Origin: Pantoea sp.
GTDB lineage: Bacteria; Pseudomonadota; Gammaproteobacteria; Enterobacterales; Enterobacteriaceae
Direction: 5' to 3'
Length of the DNA: 64,000 nt
NCBI RefSeq assembly: GCF_028283705.1
Contig: NZ_JAPWKD010000020.1
Coordinates: forward strand, 62,001-126,000
Of this stretch, positions 27,493 through 37,595 are shown piece by piece. The notes beneath the pieces were generated by a model. The model did not search any database. It saw only the letters and a list, made by a program, of their open reading frames with translations, and was not told where the DNA came from. The position numbers and the translations under genes were made by a program. Positions within the stretch are counted from its first letter, which is position 1; the number at the start of each line of letters is the position of its first letter.

Positions 27493-27795
27493 ATTTATTT
27501 CAGTGTTTTTCGTAAACATCAGCTTTTGTCAGCACATTGCCAAGGGTTACGCACCATAAAAAAGCGCCAATGCGCACTATTTTTGCGCAGAGGGGAAATT
27601 TTGCCTCTTATTGGTGCGGCGCGGCTCGCAAAAAAGAAACTTGTCTGTTTCATTGTGTTAACAATTCGCTATGTTAATCCTGAACTGCGCGCCATTGTGT
27701 GCGGGGATAACCAGAAAAGCAGCAGGAAATACACACAACATCACAAATATGCGTAGTAAATGTGCTGCGCGATATCCATACGAAGGAGTTGGAAC

Positions 27796-28689
27796 ATGCA
27801 GATGCGCAAAGTGGCACTATCTCTTCTGCTGTTAGGTGCAGCAGTGGGAACGGCCCAGGCGGAAGATCTCGCTGGCACCCTGAAAAAGATTAACGACAGC
27901 GGCGTGATTGTCGTTGGGCACCGTGAATCATCAGTTCCCTTTTCTTATTACGATAATCAGCAAAAAGTTGTGGGCTATTCACAGGACTACTCCAATGCGA
28001 TTGTTGCTGCGATTAAAGCCAAACTGAACAAACCTGATCTGCAGGTAAAAATGCTGCCGATCACCTCGCAAAACCGTATTCCGTTGCTGCAAAACGGCAC
28101 ATACGACTTTGAGTGTGGTTCTACCACCAATAACCTGGAGCGTCAGCAACAGGCGGCTTTCTCTGACACCATCTTTGTCATCGGCACCCGTCTGATGGTG
28201 AAAAAAGGCGGCCCAATCCATGATTTTCCCGATCTGAAAGGCAAAACCGTGGTTGTTACTTCAGGTACCACCTCTGAAGTTCTGTTGCATAAGCTGAATG
28301 ACGAGAAAAAAATGGATATGCGCATCATCAGCGCCAAGGACCACGGTGATTCCTTCCGTACCCTGGAAACGGGTCGCGCTGTTGCCTTTATGATGGATGA
28401 CGCGCTGCTGGCGGGCGAACGAGCCAAAGCGAAGAAACCGGGTGACTGGGAAATCCTTGGCACGCCGCAATCCAAAGAAGCCTACGGCTGTATGATGCGT
28501 AAAGAAGACCCGCAGTTCAAAACGCTGGTTGACGACACCATTGTAAAAGCCCAGACCTCAGGTGAAGCCGCTAAATGGTTTGATACCTGGTTTAAACAGC
28601 CGATCCCGCCGAAAAATCTGAACATGAACTTTGAGCTGTCAGACGATATGAAAGCGCTGTTCAAATCACCGAACGATAAAGCACTCTAA
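27796..28689 (+). CDS. gltI: Glutamate/aspartate ABC transporter, substrate-binding protein
   Basis: The 297-residue product begins with a signal peptide (MQMRKVALSLLLLGAAVGTA, cleavage after AQA) and is a family 3 solute-binding protein with GVIVVGHRESSVPFSYYD, FECGSTTNN and GTTSEVLL ligand loops. It delivers glutamate and aspartate to GltJKL in the inner membrane. AAGGAG lies 8 nt before the ATG at 27796; an upstream in-frame start at 27760 lacks this. The 436-bp upstream gap contains the lnt terminator, the sigma-54 promoter and a possible NtrC dyad and no gene. Confidence 0.95.
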   Translation: MQMRKVALSLLLLGAAVGTAQAEDLAGTLKKINDSGVIVVGHRESSVPFSYYDNQQKVVGYSQDYSNAIVAAIKAKLNKPDLQVKMLPITSQNRIPLLQNGTYDFECGSTTNNLERQQQAAFSDTIFVIGTRLMVKKGGPIHDFPDLKGKTVVVTSGTTSEVLLHKLNDEKKMDMRIISAKDHGDSFRTLETGRAVAFMMDDALLAGERAKAKKPGDWEILGTPQSKEAYGCMMRKEDPQFKTLVDDTIVKAQTSGEAAKWFDTWFKQPIPPKNLNMNFELSDDMKALFKSPNDKAL

Positions 28690-28843
28690 CTAACAACGAC
28701 AACAAGGGCAGCCTCGCTGCCCTCTCGATTGCTGAAAACGCGGTGCGGACAGACAGACTCTCTCAGGTCGTTCCCCTGTAAAGAGTAAACAAGACACCGT
28801 TCATCAATCTTCTGGGTAGCTGAAGCTCAGCTACCCTTTTTTT
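28690..28843 (+). ncRNA. sroC: SroC-like RNA in the gltI-gltJ intergenic region
   Basis: In E. coli the sRNA SroC (about 160 nt) is processed from the gltIJKL mRNA at this position and acts as a sponge for GcvB. Here the 166-bp gap holds a hairpin (GGGCAGCCTCGCTGCCC, 28706-28722), a linear region GCTGAAAACGCGGTGCGGAC, and a strong terminator (GGGTAGCTG/CAGCTACCC plus seven T, 28814-28843). Position and terminator agree with SroC. The 5' end is processed and cannot be fixed from sequence. Confidence 0.55.
28814..28843 (+). terminator. Intrinsic terminator between gltI and gltJ
   Basis: GGGTAGCTGA-AGC-TCAGCTACCC hairpin followed by TTTTTTT. It would reduce expression of gltJKL relative to the binding protein and form the 3' end of the SroC-like RNA. 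Confidence 0.85.
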
Positions 28844-28855
28844 ACCGGAGCTATT

Positions 28856-29596
28856 ATGGGTATCGACTGGAACTGGGGCATCTTTTTACAACAGGCCCCG
28901 TTCGGCAATACGACCTATCTCGGCTGGCTGTGGTCCGGTTTTCAGGTGACTATTGCCGTCTCCTGCTGCGCCTGGATTATCGCTTTCTTCGTAGGTTCCT
29001 TCTTTGGCATTCTGCGTACCGTGCCTAATCGCTGGCTTGCCACCCTCGGCACCTGCTACGTGGAATTATTTCGTAATATCCCGCTGATTGTGCAGTTCTT
29101 CTTCTGGTATCTGGTCGCACCGGAACTGGTGGGGCAGAGCCTCGGTATGTGGTTTAAATCGGAGCTGGATCCCAACATCCAATTCTTCTCTTCGTCGGTG
29201 ATTTGCCTTGGGCTATTCACCGGCGCACGCGTGTCTGAACAGGTACGTGCCGCAATTCAGTCATTGCCGCGCGGGCAGAAAAATGCCGGTCTGGCGATGG
29301 GCCTGACCCTGCCGCAAACGTACCGCTATGTGTTGTTGCCGAACGCCTATCGCGTGATTGTGCCGCCGATGACGTCGGAGATGCTTAACCTGGTGAAAAA
29401 CTCGGCCATCGCCTCCACCATTGGCCTGGTGGATATGGCTGCACAGGCCGGTAAGCTGCTGGATTACTCGGCACATGCCTATGAATCATTCACCGCCATC
29501 ACCCTGGCCTACATTGGTATCAACGTGGTGATCATGCTGCTCATGAGTCTGGTAGAACGTAAAGTGCGTCTGCCCGGCAATGTGGGAGGGAAATAA
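28856..29596 (+). CDS. gltJ: Glutamate/aspartate ABC transporter permease GltJ
   Basis: The 246-residue inner-membrane protein (as in E. coli) has about five membrane segments and the EAA-type loop [20 protein letters not shown] (residues about 139-158) that contacts the ATPase GltL. It starts 13 bp after the terminator, with CGGAG upstream of the ATG. It overlaps gltK by 1 nt. Confidence 0.95.
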   Translation: MGIDWNWGIFLQQAPFGNTTYLGWLWSGFQVTIAVSCCAWIIAFFVGSFFGILRTVPNRWLATLGTCYVELFRNIPLIVQFFFWYLVAPELVGQSLGMWFKSELDPNIQFFSSSVICLGLFTGARVSEQVRAAIQSLPRGQKNAGLAMGLTLPQTYRYVLLPNAYRVIVPPMTSEMLNLVKNSAIASTIGLVDMAAQAGKLLDYSAHAYESFTAITLAYIGINVVIMLLMSLVERKVRLPGNVGGK

Positions 29597-30273
29597 TGTA
29601 CGATTTTGACTGGAGCTCAATTCCTCCCAGCCTGCCCTTCCTGCTGGAAGGTATGGTGATTACGCTCAAGATCACCGTCACTGCCGTGGTATTTGGCATC
29701 ATCTGGGGCACCATTCTGGCGGTAATGCGCCTGTCCTCCATCGCCCCCATCCGCTGGTTTGCCAAACTGTACGTAAACCTGTTCCGTTCAGTACCGCTGG
29801 TTATGGTGCTGTTGTGGTTCTACCTGGTGGTACCAAGTTTTCTGCAACAGGTGCTGGGATTGTCGCCGAAAACCGATATCCGCCTGATCTCGGCGATGGT
29901 GGCTTTTTCGCTGTTTGAAGCTGCGTACTATTCGGAGATTATCCGCGCCGGCATCATCAGTATCGCGCGCGGTCAGTCCAATGCCGCTCTGGCACTGGGT
30001 ATGACCCACTGGCAATCGATGCAACTGGTGATCCTGCCGCAGGCGTTTCGTGCCATGGTGCCGCTGTTGCTCACCCAGGGGATTGTTCTGTTTCAGGATA
30101 CCTCGCTGGTTTATGTCCTCAGCCTGGCTGATTTCTTCCGTACCGCTTCAACCATTGGTGAGCGTGACGGTACCCAGGTCGAAATGGTTTTGTTTGCGGG
30201 CCTGGTTTACTTTGTCATCAGCCTGAGCGCCTCGCTGTTGGTTAGCTATCTGAAAAGAAAAAGGACGGTTTAA
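29596..30273 (+). CDS. gltK: Glutamate/aspartate ABC transporter permease GltK
   Basis: The 225-residue inner-membrane protein forms the second half of the channel. EAA loop [20 protein letters not shown] is at about residues 118-137. Start ATG overlaps the gltJ TAA by one base, and gltL follows immediately at 30274, so translation is coupled. Confidence 0.95.
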   Translation: MYDFDWSSIPPSLPFLLEGMVITLKITVTAVVFGIIWGTILAVMRLSSIAPIRWFAKLYVNLFRSVPLVMVLLWFYLVVPSFLQQVLGLSPKTDIRLISAMVAFSLFEAAYYSEIIRAGIISIARGQSNAALALGMTHWQSMQLVILPQAFRAMVPLLLTQGIVLFQDTSLVYVLSLADFFRTASTIGERDGTQVEMVLFAGLVYFVISLSASLLVSYLKRKRTV

Positions 30274-30999
30274 ATGATTAGCCTGAAAAATGTTTCTAAG
30301 TGGTACGGGCACTTTCAGGTGCTGACCGATTGCTCCACCGAAGTCAAAACCGGTGAAGTGGTGGTGGTGTGCGGTCCGTCGGGTTCCGGTAAATCAACGC
30401 TGATCAAAACGGTAAATGGCCTGGAGCCGATTCAGCAGGGCAGCATTCAGGTCACGGGCATCGAAGTTAACGACAAAAAAACCAACCTCGCACAGTTACG
30501 CAGCAAGGTCGGGATGGTGTTCCAGCATTTCGAACTGTTCCCGCATCTGAGTATCGTTGACAACCTGACCCTGGCGCAGGTGAAAGTGCTGAAGCGTGAC
30601 AAAAAGCTGGCGCGGGAAAAAGGCCTGAAACTGCTGGCGCGCGTTGGCTTATCTGCCCATGCGGATAAATTCCCTGGCCAGCTCTCTGGTGGTCAGCAGC
30701 AGCGTGTGGCGATTGCCCGTGCGCTGTGCATGGACCCGGTGGCGATGCTGTTCGATGAACCAACCTCCGCGCTTGACCCGGAAATGATCAACGAAGTGCT
30801 GGATGTGATGGTGGAACTGGCACAGGAAGGGATGACCATGATGGTGGTGACCCATGAAATGGGCTTTGCACGCAAAGTGGCTAACCGCGTGATCTTTATG
30901 GATGAAGGCAAAATTGTTGAAGACACCAATAAGGATGACTTCTTTAACAATCCGCAGTCGGATCGTGCCAAAGACTTCCTCGCGAAGATCTTGCACTAA
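30274..30999 (+). CDS. gltL: Glutamate/aspartate ABC transporter ATP-binding protein
   Basis: The 241-residue ATPase has Walker [10 protein letters not shown] (about residues 34-42), the Q-loop [11 protein letters not shown], signature LSGGQQQR (about 135) and Walker [14 protein letters not shown], then H-loop VTHEM. It powers GltIJK import. It abuts gltK. A repeat arm and a terminator follow. Confidence 0.96.
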   Translation: MISLKNVSKWYGHFQVLTDCSTEVKTGEVVVVCGPSGSGKSTLIKTVNGLEPIQQGSIQVTGIEVNDKKTNLAQLRSKVGMVFQHFELFPHLSIVDNLTLAQVKVLKRDKKLAREKGLKLLARVGLSAHADKFPGQLSGGQQQRVAIARALCMDPVAMLFDEPTSALDPEMINEVLDVMVELAQEGMTMMVVTHEMGFARKVANRVIFMDEGKIVEDTNKDDFFNNPQSDRAKDFLAKILH

Positions 31000-31012
31000 A
31001 TCGCGCCGCTAC
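30998..31012. repeat. Single arm of the 1515-1584 repeat
   Basis: TAAATCGCGCCGCTAC directly at the gltL stop codon matches the right arm of the palindromic element near kdpE (16 identical bases from 30997/30998 onward). The gltL stop codon TAA may have been supplied by it. Confidence 0.55.
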
Positions 31013-31018
31013 ACGGAA

Positions 31019-31051
31019 TGCATCGGGCAGCAACGCTGCCCGATGTTTTTT
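31019..31051 (+). terminator. Rho-independent terminator of gltIJKL
   Basis: CATCGGGCAGC/GCTGCCCGATG stem with an AA-rich loop and a TTTTTT tail. It touches the 3' end of the convergent ybeL gene. Confidence 0.88.
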
Positions 31052-31532
31052 AGGGTTCAAACGGCTGGCGCTGGAAATGATCGTGCCCACATTCCGGGCA
31101 ACGGGTTAGGGTTTCCGGGGTATAAATAGCGCGGGTAAACTGACATTTCTCGCATACCAGGTTTCCCAGCCCCACTACCTCACCGCTTTGATAGACACCG
31201 TGATGGCGCAGATCCTGAAACACCTCGCGCCACTCCAGCTGGCTCTTGTCGGTGATATCCGCCAGCTCCTTCCAGATACTCTCGCGAATCACCCGCATAA
31301 ACACCGAATCGCCCAGCACGCTGGAAGACTCTTCATAGCTAAGGGCAAATTCCTGCAAATCTCGCCTGACGGCATGTAACACTTCATCAACCTGATCCGG
31401 CGTTAAATCCTGCTGCGCCAGTAGCCGCAGACGCGCACTGGCGACCAGCGCATCAATATCACGTTCACCGCGTTCCAGTCGCTGGGTTAATGCCGCTACC
31501 GTTGCACGATAGACCTGCGCCACGTTATTCAT
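31050..31532 (-). CDS. ybeL: YbeL, DUF1451 zinc-ribbon protein
   Basis: The 160-residue product equals E. coli YbeL in length. The N-terminal two-thirds is helical; the C-terminus carries a zinc ribbon with CEKCQF and CPECGHD cysteine pairs (about residues 130 and 148). Blocks DSVFMRVIRES, LADITDKSQLEWREVFQDL and GEVVGLGNLVCEKC are conserved. The ATG at 31532 was chosen over the longer frame because it matches the family start and has AGGAG upstream. Its function is unknown. Confidence 0.92.
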   Translation of the reverse strand: MNNVAQVYRATVAALTQRLERGERDIDALVASARLRLLAQQDLTPDQVDEVLHAVRRDLQEFALSYEESSSVLGDSVFMRVIRESIWKELADITDKSQLEWREVFQDLRHHGVYQSGEVVGLGNLVCEKCQFTRAIYTPETLTRCPECGHDHFQRQPFEP

Positions 31533-31746
31533 TTTGTTCTCCTTTCTGCTGCGAATGCTCTGATTAAGTTTAGTCACTTGCGAGTCAGGCCGCGGGGGAA
31601 ATCGCAAAAGGGTGAATACGGCGGCGCATTCGGCAGAAATCGCCCAGGCAAAGGCGTGAAGTGTTGTTGAGGGGCTACCTTATGGGTATGCTATGCGGAT
31701 CTAAAAGTACGCTAAGTGCGATATTCATTAAGGACCACAGGCAGCC

Positions 31747-34329
31747 ATGCAAGAGCAATACCGCCCGGAAGAGATAGAATCCCGCGTCCAGCAGCACTGG
31801 GACGAAAATGAAACCTTTAAAGTGACCGAGCAGGAAGGCAAAGAGAAATACTACTGCCTCTCTATGCTACCCTATCCTTCCGGCCGCCTGCACATGGGCC
31901 ATGTGCGTAACTACACCATCGGTGATGTGATTGCCCGCTACCAACGTATGCTGGGCAAAAACGTGCTGCAGCCAATCGGCTGGGATGCGTTTGGTCTGCC
32001 TGCTGAAGGCGCGGCGGTAAAAAACAATACTGCCCCGGCCCCCTGGACTTATGACAATATCCAGTACATGAAAAACCAGCTCAAACTGCTGGGTTTTGGC
32101 TATGACTGGAGCCGTGAACTGGCGACCTGCCAGCCTGAATACTATCGCTGGGAACAGTGGTTTTTCACCAAACTGTATGAAAAAGGTCTGGTTTACAAAA
32201 AGACCTCAGCGGTTAACTGGTGCCCAAATGATCTGACTGTGCTGGCGAACGAGCAAGTTATCGACGGCTGCTGCTGGCGTTGCGACACCAAAGTTGAGCG
32301 CAAAGAGATCCCGCAGTGGTTTGTCAAAATCACCGATTATGCAGAAGAACTGCTGAACGACCTCGACAAGCTGGAAGACTGGCCTGAGCAGGTTAAAACC
32401 ATGCAGCGCAACTGGATTGGTCGCTCAGAAGGCGTGGAAATCACCTTTGATGTGGCCTTCAGCGCAGAAAAAGTCACGGTCTACACCACCCGTCCGGATA
32501 CCTTCCTGGGTGCCACCTATGTCGCCGTCGCCGCAGGTCACCCGCTGGCACAGCAGGCCGCAGCGACCAACCCGGCGCTGTCTGACTTCATCGATGAATG
32601 CCGCAATACCAAAGTGGCTGAAGCTGATATGGCGACGATGGAGAAAAAAGGCATGGCCACCGGCCTGCATGTTATCCATCCGCTGACCGGTGAAGAGCTC
32701 CCGGTATGGGTTGCCAACTTTGTGTTGATGGAATACGGCACCGGTGCGGTGATGGCTGTTCCGGGCCATGACCAACGCGACTGGGAATTTGCCACTAAAT
32801 ATTCGTTGCCGATCAAACCGGTAATCCTGAACCTTGATGGCACCGAGCCAGATATCAGCGCCGCAGCGATGACCGAAAAAGGCTCGCTGTTCAACTCCGG
32901 CGACTACAACGGTCTCAGCCACGAAGCAGGCTTTAACGCCATCGCTGATGCGCTGGCCGCCAAAGGCGTCGGCGTGCGTAAAGTGAACTACCGTCTGCGC
33001 GACTGGGGTGTCTCCCGTCAGCGTTACTGGGGCGCACCGATCCCGATGGTGACGCTGGAAGATGGCACCGTGATGCCAACGCCGGAGGATCAACTGCCGG
33101 TGATCCTGCCAGAAGACGTGGTGATGGATGGTATTACCAGCCCGATTAAAGCTGACCCGGAGTGGGCAAAAACCACCGTAAACGGCCAACCTGCGCTGCG
33201 TGAAACCGATACCTTTGACACCTTTATGGAGTCATCCTGGTACTACGCGCGCTATACCTGCGCTAACTACAATGAAGGCATGCTGGATCCGGCTGCAGCA
33301 AACTATTGGCTGCCGGTCGATCAGTATGTGGGTGGTATAGAACACGCCATCATGCACCTGATGTATTTCCGCTTCTATCATAAGCTGCTGCGTGATGCGG
33401 GCCTGGTAAACTCTGATGAGCCAGCCAAACGTCTGCTGTGTCAGGGCATGGTATTGGCGGATGCCTTCTACTACGTCGGCGCTAACGGCGAGCGTAACTG
33501 GGTGTCTCCGGTAGACGTGAGCGTAGAGCGTGACGAAAAAGGTCGTATCGTCAAAGCTATCGACAATCAGGGCCGTGAAGTGGTTTACGCGGGCATGAGC
33601 AAAATGTCGAAGTCGAAAAACAACGGCATCGACCCGCAGTTGATGGTAGAACGTTACGGTGCTGATACTGTTCGTCTGTTCATGATGTTTGCTTCCCCGG
33701 CGGAAATGACGCTGGAGTGGCAGGAATCAGGCGTGGAAGGGGCAAACCGCTTCCTGAAACGTGTGTGGAAACTGGCTTACGAACACGTCGCAAAAGGCGC
33801 GACCACCGCGCTGGATGTCAACGCGCTGAACGATGATCAGAAAGCGCTGCGTCGCGATCTGCACAAAACCATCGCCAAAGTGGCGGATGATATTGGCCGT
33901 CGTCAGACCTTCAATACCGCGATTGCCGCGATTATGGAGCTGATGAACAAACTGATCCGCGCCCCGCAGGATAGCGACCAGGATCGTGCGCTGCTGCAGG
34001 AAGCGCTGATTGCCGTCACCCGTCTGCTGTATCCGTTCACCCCGCACACCTGCTACGTACTGTGGGAAGCGCTGGGCGGTGAAGGCAGTGTTGATGACGC
34101 CAGCTGGCCGCTTGCAGACGAAGCCGCTATGGTTGAAGATTCACTGCTGGTTGTAGTTCAGGTTAATGGCAAAGTGCGCGGCAAAATCACCGTTGCGCCC
34201 GATGCCACCCAGGAGCAGGTGCAGGCGCGTGCCGCGCAGGAGCATCTGGTGGCGAAATATCTGGAAGGCGTCACCATTCGTAAAGTGATTTATGTCCCCG
34301 GCAAACTGCTTAACCTGGTCGTAGGTTAA
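31747..34329 (+). CDS. leuS: Leucyl-tRNA synthetase
   Basis: The 860-residue product matches E. coli LeuRS. HIGH-equivalent HMGH is near residues 49-52 ([11 protein letters not shown]), the CP1 editing domain lies at about 220-410 with the threonine-rich TTRPDT motif, and KMSKS is near 619 ([10 protein letters not shown]). It charges tRNA-Leu and hydrolyses mischarged products. It is the first gene of leuS-lptE-holA-nadD with gaps of 14, -4 and -8 bp. Confidence 0.97.
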   Translation: MQEQYRPEEIESRVQQHWDENETFKVTEQEGKEKYYCLSMLPYPSGRLHMGHVRNYTIGDVIARYQRMLGKNVLQPIGWDAFGLPAEGAAVKNNTAPAPWTYDNIQYMKNQLKLLGFGYDWSRELATCQPEYYRWEQWFFTKLYEKGLVYKKTSAVNWCPNDLTVLANEQVIDGCCWRCDTKVERKEIPQWFVKITDYAEELLNDLDKLEDWPEQVKTMQRNWIGRSEGVEITFDVAFSAEKVTVYTTRPDTFLGATYVAVAAGHPLAQQAAATNPALSDFIDECRNTKVAEADMATMEKKGMATGLHVIHPLTGEELPVWVANFVLMEYGTGAVMAVPGHDQRDWEFATKYSLPIKPVILNLDGTEPDISAAAMTEKGSLFNSGDYNGLSHEAGFNAIADALAAKGVGVRKVNYRLRDWGVSRQRYWGAPIPMVTLEDGTVMPTPEDQLPVILPEDVVMDGITSPIKADPEWAKTTVNGQPALRETDTFDTFMESSWYYARYTCANYNEGMLDPAAANYWLPVDQYVGGIEHAIMHLMYFRFYHKLLRDAGLVNSDEPAKRLLCQGMVLADAFYYVGANGERNWVSPVDVSVERDEKGRIVKAIDNQGREVVYAGMSKMSKSKNNGIDPQLMVERYGADTVRLFMMFASPAEMTLEWQESGVEGANRFLKRVWKLAYEHVAKGATTALDVNALNDDQKALRRDLHKTIAKVADDIGRRQTFNTAIAAIMELMNKLIRAPQDSDQDRALLQEALIAVTRLLYPFTPHTCYVLWEALGGEGSVDDASWPLADEAAMVEDSLLVVVQVNGKVRGKITVAPDATQEQVQARAAQEHLVAKYLEGVTIRKVIYVPGKLLNLVVG

Positions 34330-34343
34330 GTTCAGGAGGAACT

Positions 34344-34943
34344 GTGCGACAACTGATAATCAGGCTGTTTGTCCTGCTGGCGGTGATGATCACCGCTGGC
34401 TGTGGTTTTCATCCGCGTGGCACCACTCAGGTGCCCGCTGAAATGAAAACGCTGATCGTCTCCACTGGTGACCCTTATGGACCACTGGCGCGTACCGTCC
34501 GTCAGCAACTGCGCCTCAATAACGTGCGCATTGTTGATGACACCAAAGAGACGCGCAATAACGTGCCGACGTTACGTCTCGGCGGTGAAAACTTTGGTCG
34601 TGATACTGCCTCCATATTTATCAGCGGCACCACCGCTGAATATTCACTGGTGATGTCAGTGTCGGCTCAGGTACTGCTGCCAGGTAAAGGTATCTACCCG
34701 ATCAGCACCACCGTGTATCGTTCTTTCTTCGACAACCCGAACGCCGCACTGGCGAAGGATGCCGAGCAGGACAAGATCATGCAGGAGATGCGTCAGCGTG
34801 CCGCCGAACAGCTGGTGCGCAAGCTGCTGACAGTGCATGCGGCACAGGAAAGCAACAAAGATACACTGCCGCAGCCTGAGACGATCTTACCCGGCGAAAG
34901 CTCACTGGAAGCACCTTCCTCGTCAGCTACCAGTCTGCAATGA
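34344..34943 (+). CDS. lptE: LptE, LPS-assembly lipoprotein
   Basis: The 199-residue outer-membrane lipoprotein has a lipobox ITAGC with the lipidated Cys at residue 20. It plugs the LptD barrel and delivers LPS to the outer leaflet. Conserved features are [33 protein letters not shown] and [15 protein letters not shown]. The C-terminal 35 residues are Ser/Glu/Pro-rich. The start is a GTG with AGGAGG upstream. It overlaps holA by 4 nt (ATGA). Confidence 0.95.
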   Translation: MRQLIIRLFVLLAVMITAGCGFHPRGTTQVPAEMKTLIVSTGDPYGPLARTVRQQLRLNNVRIVDDTKETRNNVPTLRLGGENFGRDTASIFISGTTAEYSLVMSVSAQVLLPGKGIYPISTTVYRSFFDNPNAALAKDAEQDKIMQEMRQRAAEQLVRKLLTVHAAQESNKDTLPQPETILPGESSLEAPSSSATSLQ

Positions 34944-35971
34944 TCAGGATCTATCCTGAACAACTCAGCGCGCAACTCCGTGAGGGGCTGCGCGCCTGTT
35001 ATTTTCTGACCGGTAATGAACCGCTGCTGATTCAGGAAAGCGCTGACGCCATTCGCACCGCGTCAACGGCTCAGGGCTTCGAAGAACATTTCAGTGTCAC
35101 TCTGGATGCACAAACCAGCTGGGATGACCTGTTTGCCCGCTGCCAGTCGCTCAGCCTGTTTACCCAACGGCAGACACTGACGCTGCAATTCCCGGAAAAT
35201 GGCCCGAACGCCGCGATGGCCGAGCAACTGGTCAAACTTGCCAGCCTGCTGCACAGCGATATCCTGCTGGTGCTGCGCATGGCGAAGCTGACCAAAGCGC
35301 AGGAAAACAGCGCCTGGTTTAAAGCGCTAAGTGCGCAGGCCGTGCTGGTGCCGTGCCAGACCCCCGAACAGGCCCAGTTGCCACGCTGGGTGGCAAATCG
35401 CGCCAAAGCTATGAAGCTGAGCGTCGATGATGCCGCAATCCAGCTGCTTTGCTACTGTTATGAAGGCAACTTGCTGGCACTGGCTCAGGCGCTGGAGCGC
35501 CTCTCGTTGTTATGGCCGGATGGCAAACTCACCCTGCCACGGGTCGAAGAAGCGGTAAATGATGCCGCCCACTTTACGCCGTTCCACTGGGTTGATGCCC
35601 TGCTGGCGGGCAAAAGTAAGCGCGCCCTGCATATCCTGCATCAGCTGGAGAAGGAAGACAGCGAAGTGGTGATCCTGCTGCGCAGCCTGCAACGCGATCT
35701 GCTGACGTTACTGCATCTGCAACGCCATCAGGCCCGACAACCGCTGCGCACGCTGATGGATCAACAACGTATCTGGCAGAACCGCCGGGCGCTGTTTATG
35801 GAGGCATTACAACGGCTGGATGCCCGTCGTTTACAGCGCGCGGTGCATCTGCTGGCGGAGCTGGAGCTGTCGCTGAAACAGGACTATGGTCAAAACCTGT
35901 GGCCGCAGCTGGAGACCCTATCGCTGCTGCTATGCCACCGTGATTTCCCGATGAGCTTTGCTGATGTCTGA
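34940..35971 (+). CDS. holA: DNA polymerase III delta subunit
   Basis: The 343-residue product matches HolA in length and in [17 protein letters not shown] (residues about 23-39). It is the clamp-loader 'wrench' that opens the beta clamp. AAA+ fold with degenerate nucleotide site. Overlaps lptE upstream and nadD downstream. Confidence 0.95.
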   Translation: MIRIYPEQLSAQLREGLRACYFLTGNEPLLIQESADAIRTASTAQGFEEHFSVTLDAQTSWDDLFARCQSLSLFTQRQTLTLQFPENGPNAAMAEQLVKLASLLHSDILLVLRMAKLTKAQENSAWFKALSAQAVLVPCQTPEQAQLPRWVANRAKAMKLSVDDAAIQLLCYCYEGNLLALAQALERLSLLWPDGKLTLPRVEEAVNDAAHFTPFHWVDALLAGKSKRALHILHQLEKEDSEVVILLRSLQRDLLTLLHLQRHQARQPLRTLMDQQRIWQNRRALFMEALQRLDARRLQRAVHLLAELELSLKQDYGQNLWPQLETLSLLLCHRDFPMSFADV

Positions 35972-36608
35972 ACTTGACGCCCTGTTCGGCGGCACCTTTG
36001 ATCCCATCCATTATGGACATCTGCATCCGGTCGAAGCACTGGCCCAGCAGATCGGCCTGAAAAAAGTCACTCTGCTGCCGAACAATGTACCGCCACATCG
36101 CCCGCAACCCCAGGCCAGTGCGCAACAGCGCGTCGCCATGTTGCACTGCGCCATTGCTGACCGCCCGTTGTTTGATATCGATACGCGCGAGCTGGAGCGG
36201 GAAACGCCATCGTGGACGGTGGCAACGCTGGAAGCATTGCGTGCACAACGTGGTGATCAGCAGCCCCTGGGGTTTATCATCGGCCAGGATTCTCTGCTAA
36301 CGTTAGCCAAATGGCACCGCTGGCAGGATTTGTTGTCGCTGTGTCATTTGCTGGTGTGCAAACGCCCGGGTTATCCGGCGCAAATGGACACCCCTGAGAT
36401 GCAGCAGTGGCTGGATCAGCATCTCGCGCGCGATGTGCAACAACTGCATCGCCTTCCGGCTGGCCTTATCTGGCTGGCCGATACGCCGCTTTTCGATATT
36501 TCAGCCACCGAGATCCGCAAGCGCCGCTTACAGGGCGAGTCCTGCGCGGATTTACTGCCCGCAGCGGTCATCGACTATATCGATCGCGCCGGCCTATACC
36601 TTAAATAA
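35964..36608 (+). CDS. nadD: Nicotinate-nucleotide adenylyltransferase
   Basis: The 214-residue product has the nucleotidyltransferase motif [11 protein letters not shown] (residues 8-18), FIIGQDSLL and the second motif [10 protein letters not shown] near the C-terminus. It makes deamido-NAD from NaMN in the NAD pathway. The ATG at 35964 overlaps the end of holA. In E. coli cobC follows; here 161 bp separate nadD from rsfS and cobC is absent. Confidence 0.95.
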   Translation: MSELDALFGGTFDPIHYGHLHPVEALAQQIGLKKVTLLPNNVPPHRPQPQASAQQRVAMLHCAIADRPLFDIDTRELERETPSWTVATLEALRAQRGDQQPLGFIIGQDSLLTLAKWHRWQDLLSLCHLLVCKRPGYPAQMDTPEMQQWLDQHLARDVQQLHRLPAGLIWLADTPLFDISATEIRKRRLQGESCADLLPAAVIDYIDRAGLYLK

Positions 36609-36769
36609 TTCGGCTTGCAGGCTTGCTGACAGTTAACGCTCCTGCAATTTGATGTATAACGGGTATATATCGCGACCAATCGCGGCATGCTATACTGCGC
36701 CGCTTCATTTTTGGCTGCGTTTCCAGGGCATTCAGCCTGCCCGTAATCACCTGATTTAAGGGGAACCTT

Positions 36770-37087
36770 TTGCAAGGTAAAGCACTCCAAGAGTTCGTTA
36801 TTGATAAGATTGATGATCTCAAAGGCCAGGATATCGTCGCGCTTGACGTTCAGGGCAAATCCAGCATCACCGATTGCATGATTATCTGCACCGGCACCTC
36901 AACCCGTCATGTGACCTCAATTGCTGACCATGTCATGCAGGAGTCACGCGCTGCTGGCCTGAAGCCATTAGGCGTTGAAGGCAAAGCGGCAGCCGACTGG
37001 GTGGTGGTCGATCTTGGTGACGTGATTGTGCACGTCATGCAGGAAGACAGCCGTCAGCTGTATGAGCTGGAAAAGCTCTGGAGCTAA
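36770..37087 (+). CDS. rsfS: Ribosomal silencing factor RsfS
   Basis: The 105-residue product is almost identical to E. coli RsfS (YbeB), including [20 protein letters not shown] and [21 protein letters not shown]. It binds L14 and blocks subunit joining in stationary phase. The start codon is TTG with AAGGGGAAC upstream. rlmH starts 3 bp after its stop. Confidence 0.96.
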   Translation: MQGKALQEFVIDKIDDLKGQDIVALDVQGKSSITDCMIICTGTSTRHVTSIADHVMQESRAAGLKPLGVEGKAAADWVVVDLGDVIVHVMQEDSRQLYELEKLWS

Positions 37088-37090
37088 GCG

Positions 37091-37561
37091 GTGAAATTGC
37101 AGCTTGTGGCCGTCGGCACCAAAATGCCGGATTGGGTTCAGACCGGTTTCACCGAGTATCTGCGCCGCTTCCCTAAAGATATGCCGCTGGAACTGACCGA
37201 AGTGCCAGCAGGCAAACGCGGCAAAAATGCTGACATCAAACGCATTCTTGAAAAAGAAGGTGAAGCGATGCTGGCGGCCGTGGGCAAAGGTAACCGCATT
37301 GTGACGCTGGATATTCCCGGGCAACCGTGGGAAACCCCGCAGCTGGCACAGCAGCTGGAGCGCTGGAAGCAGGATGGCCGCGATGTCAGCCTGTTGATCG
37401 GCGGGCCTGAAGGCCTGTCGCCTGCCTGTAAGGCGGCGGCAGAGCAAAGCTGGTCACTGTCGGCCCTGACGCTGCCACATCCGCTGGTGCGTGTGCTGGT
37501 GGCCGAGAGCCTGTACCGTGCCTGGAGCATCACCGCCAATCATCCTTATCACCGTGAATAA
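37091..37561 (+). CDS. rlmH: RlmH, 23S rRNA pseudouridine-1915 N3-methyltransferase
   Basis: The 156-residue SPOUT methyltransferase has LLIGGPEGL (residues about 102-110), the SAM-binding knot, and the C-terminal [16 protein letters not shown]...HPYHRE. It methylates pseudouridine 1915 in helix 69. GTG start. Upstream of mrdA by 34 bp. Confidence 0.96.
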   Translation: MKLQLVAVGTKMPDWVQTGFTEYLRRFPKDMPLELTEVPAGKRGKNADIKRILEKEGEAMLAAVGKGNRIVTLDIPGQPWETPQLAQQLERWKQDGRDVSLLIGGPEGLSPACKAAAEQSWSLSALTLPHPLVRVLVAESLYRAWSITANHPYHRE

Positions 37562-37595
37562 ACGCCAGGCCAACCCCGGACATTAAACGCAGCGG

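Noticed and set aside
27526-27756. 76-codon frame between lnt and gltI
   Set aside because: Lies in the gltI leader, lacks a ribosome-binding site and shows no protein-like pattern.
32425-33189. 254-codon minus-strand frame
   Set aside because: Antisense to leuS, with no homologue-like features.
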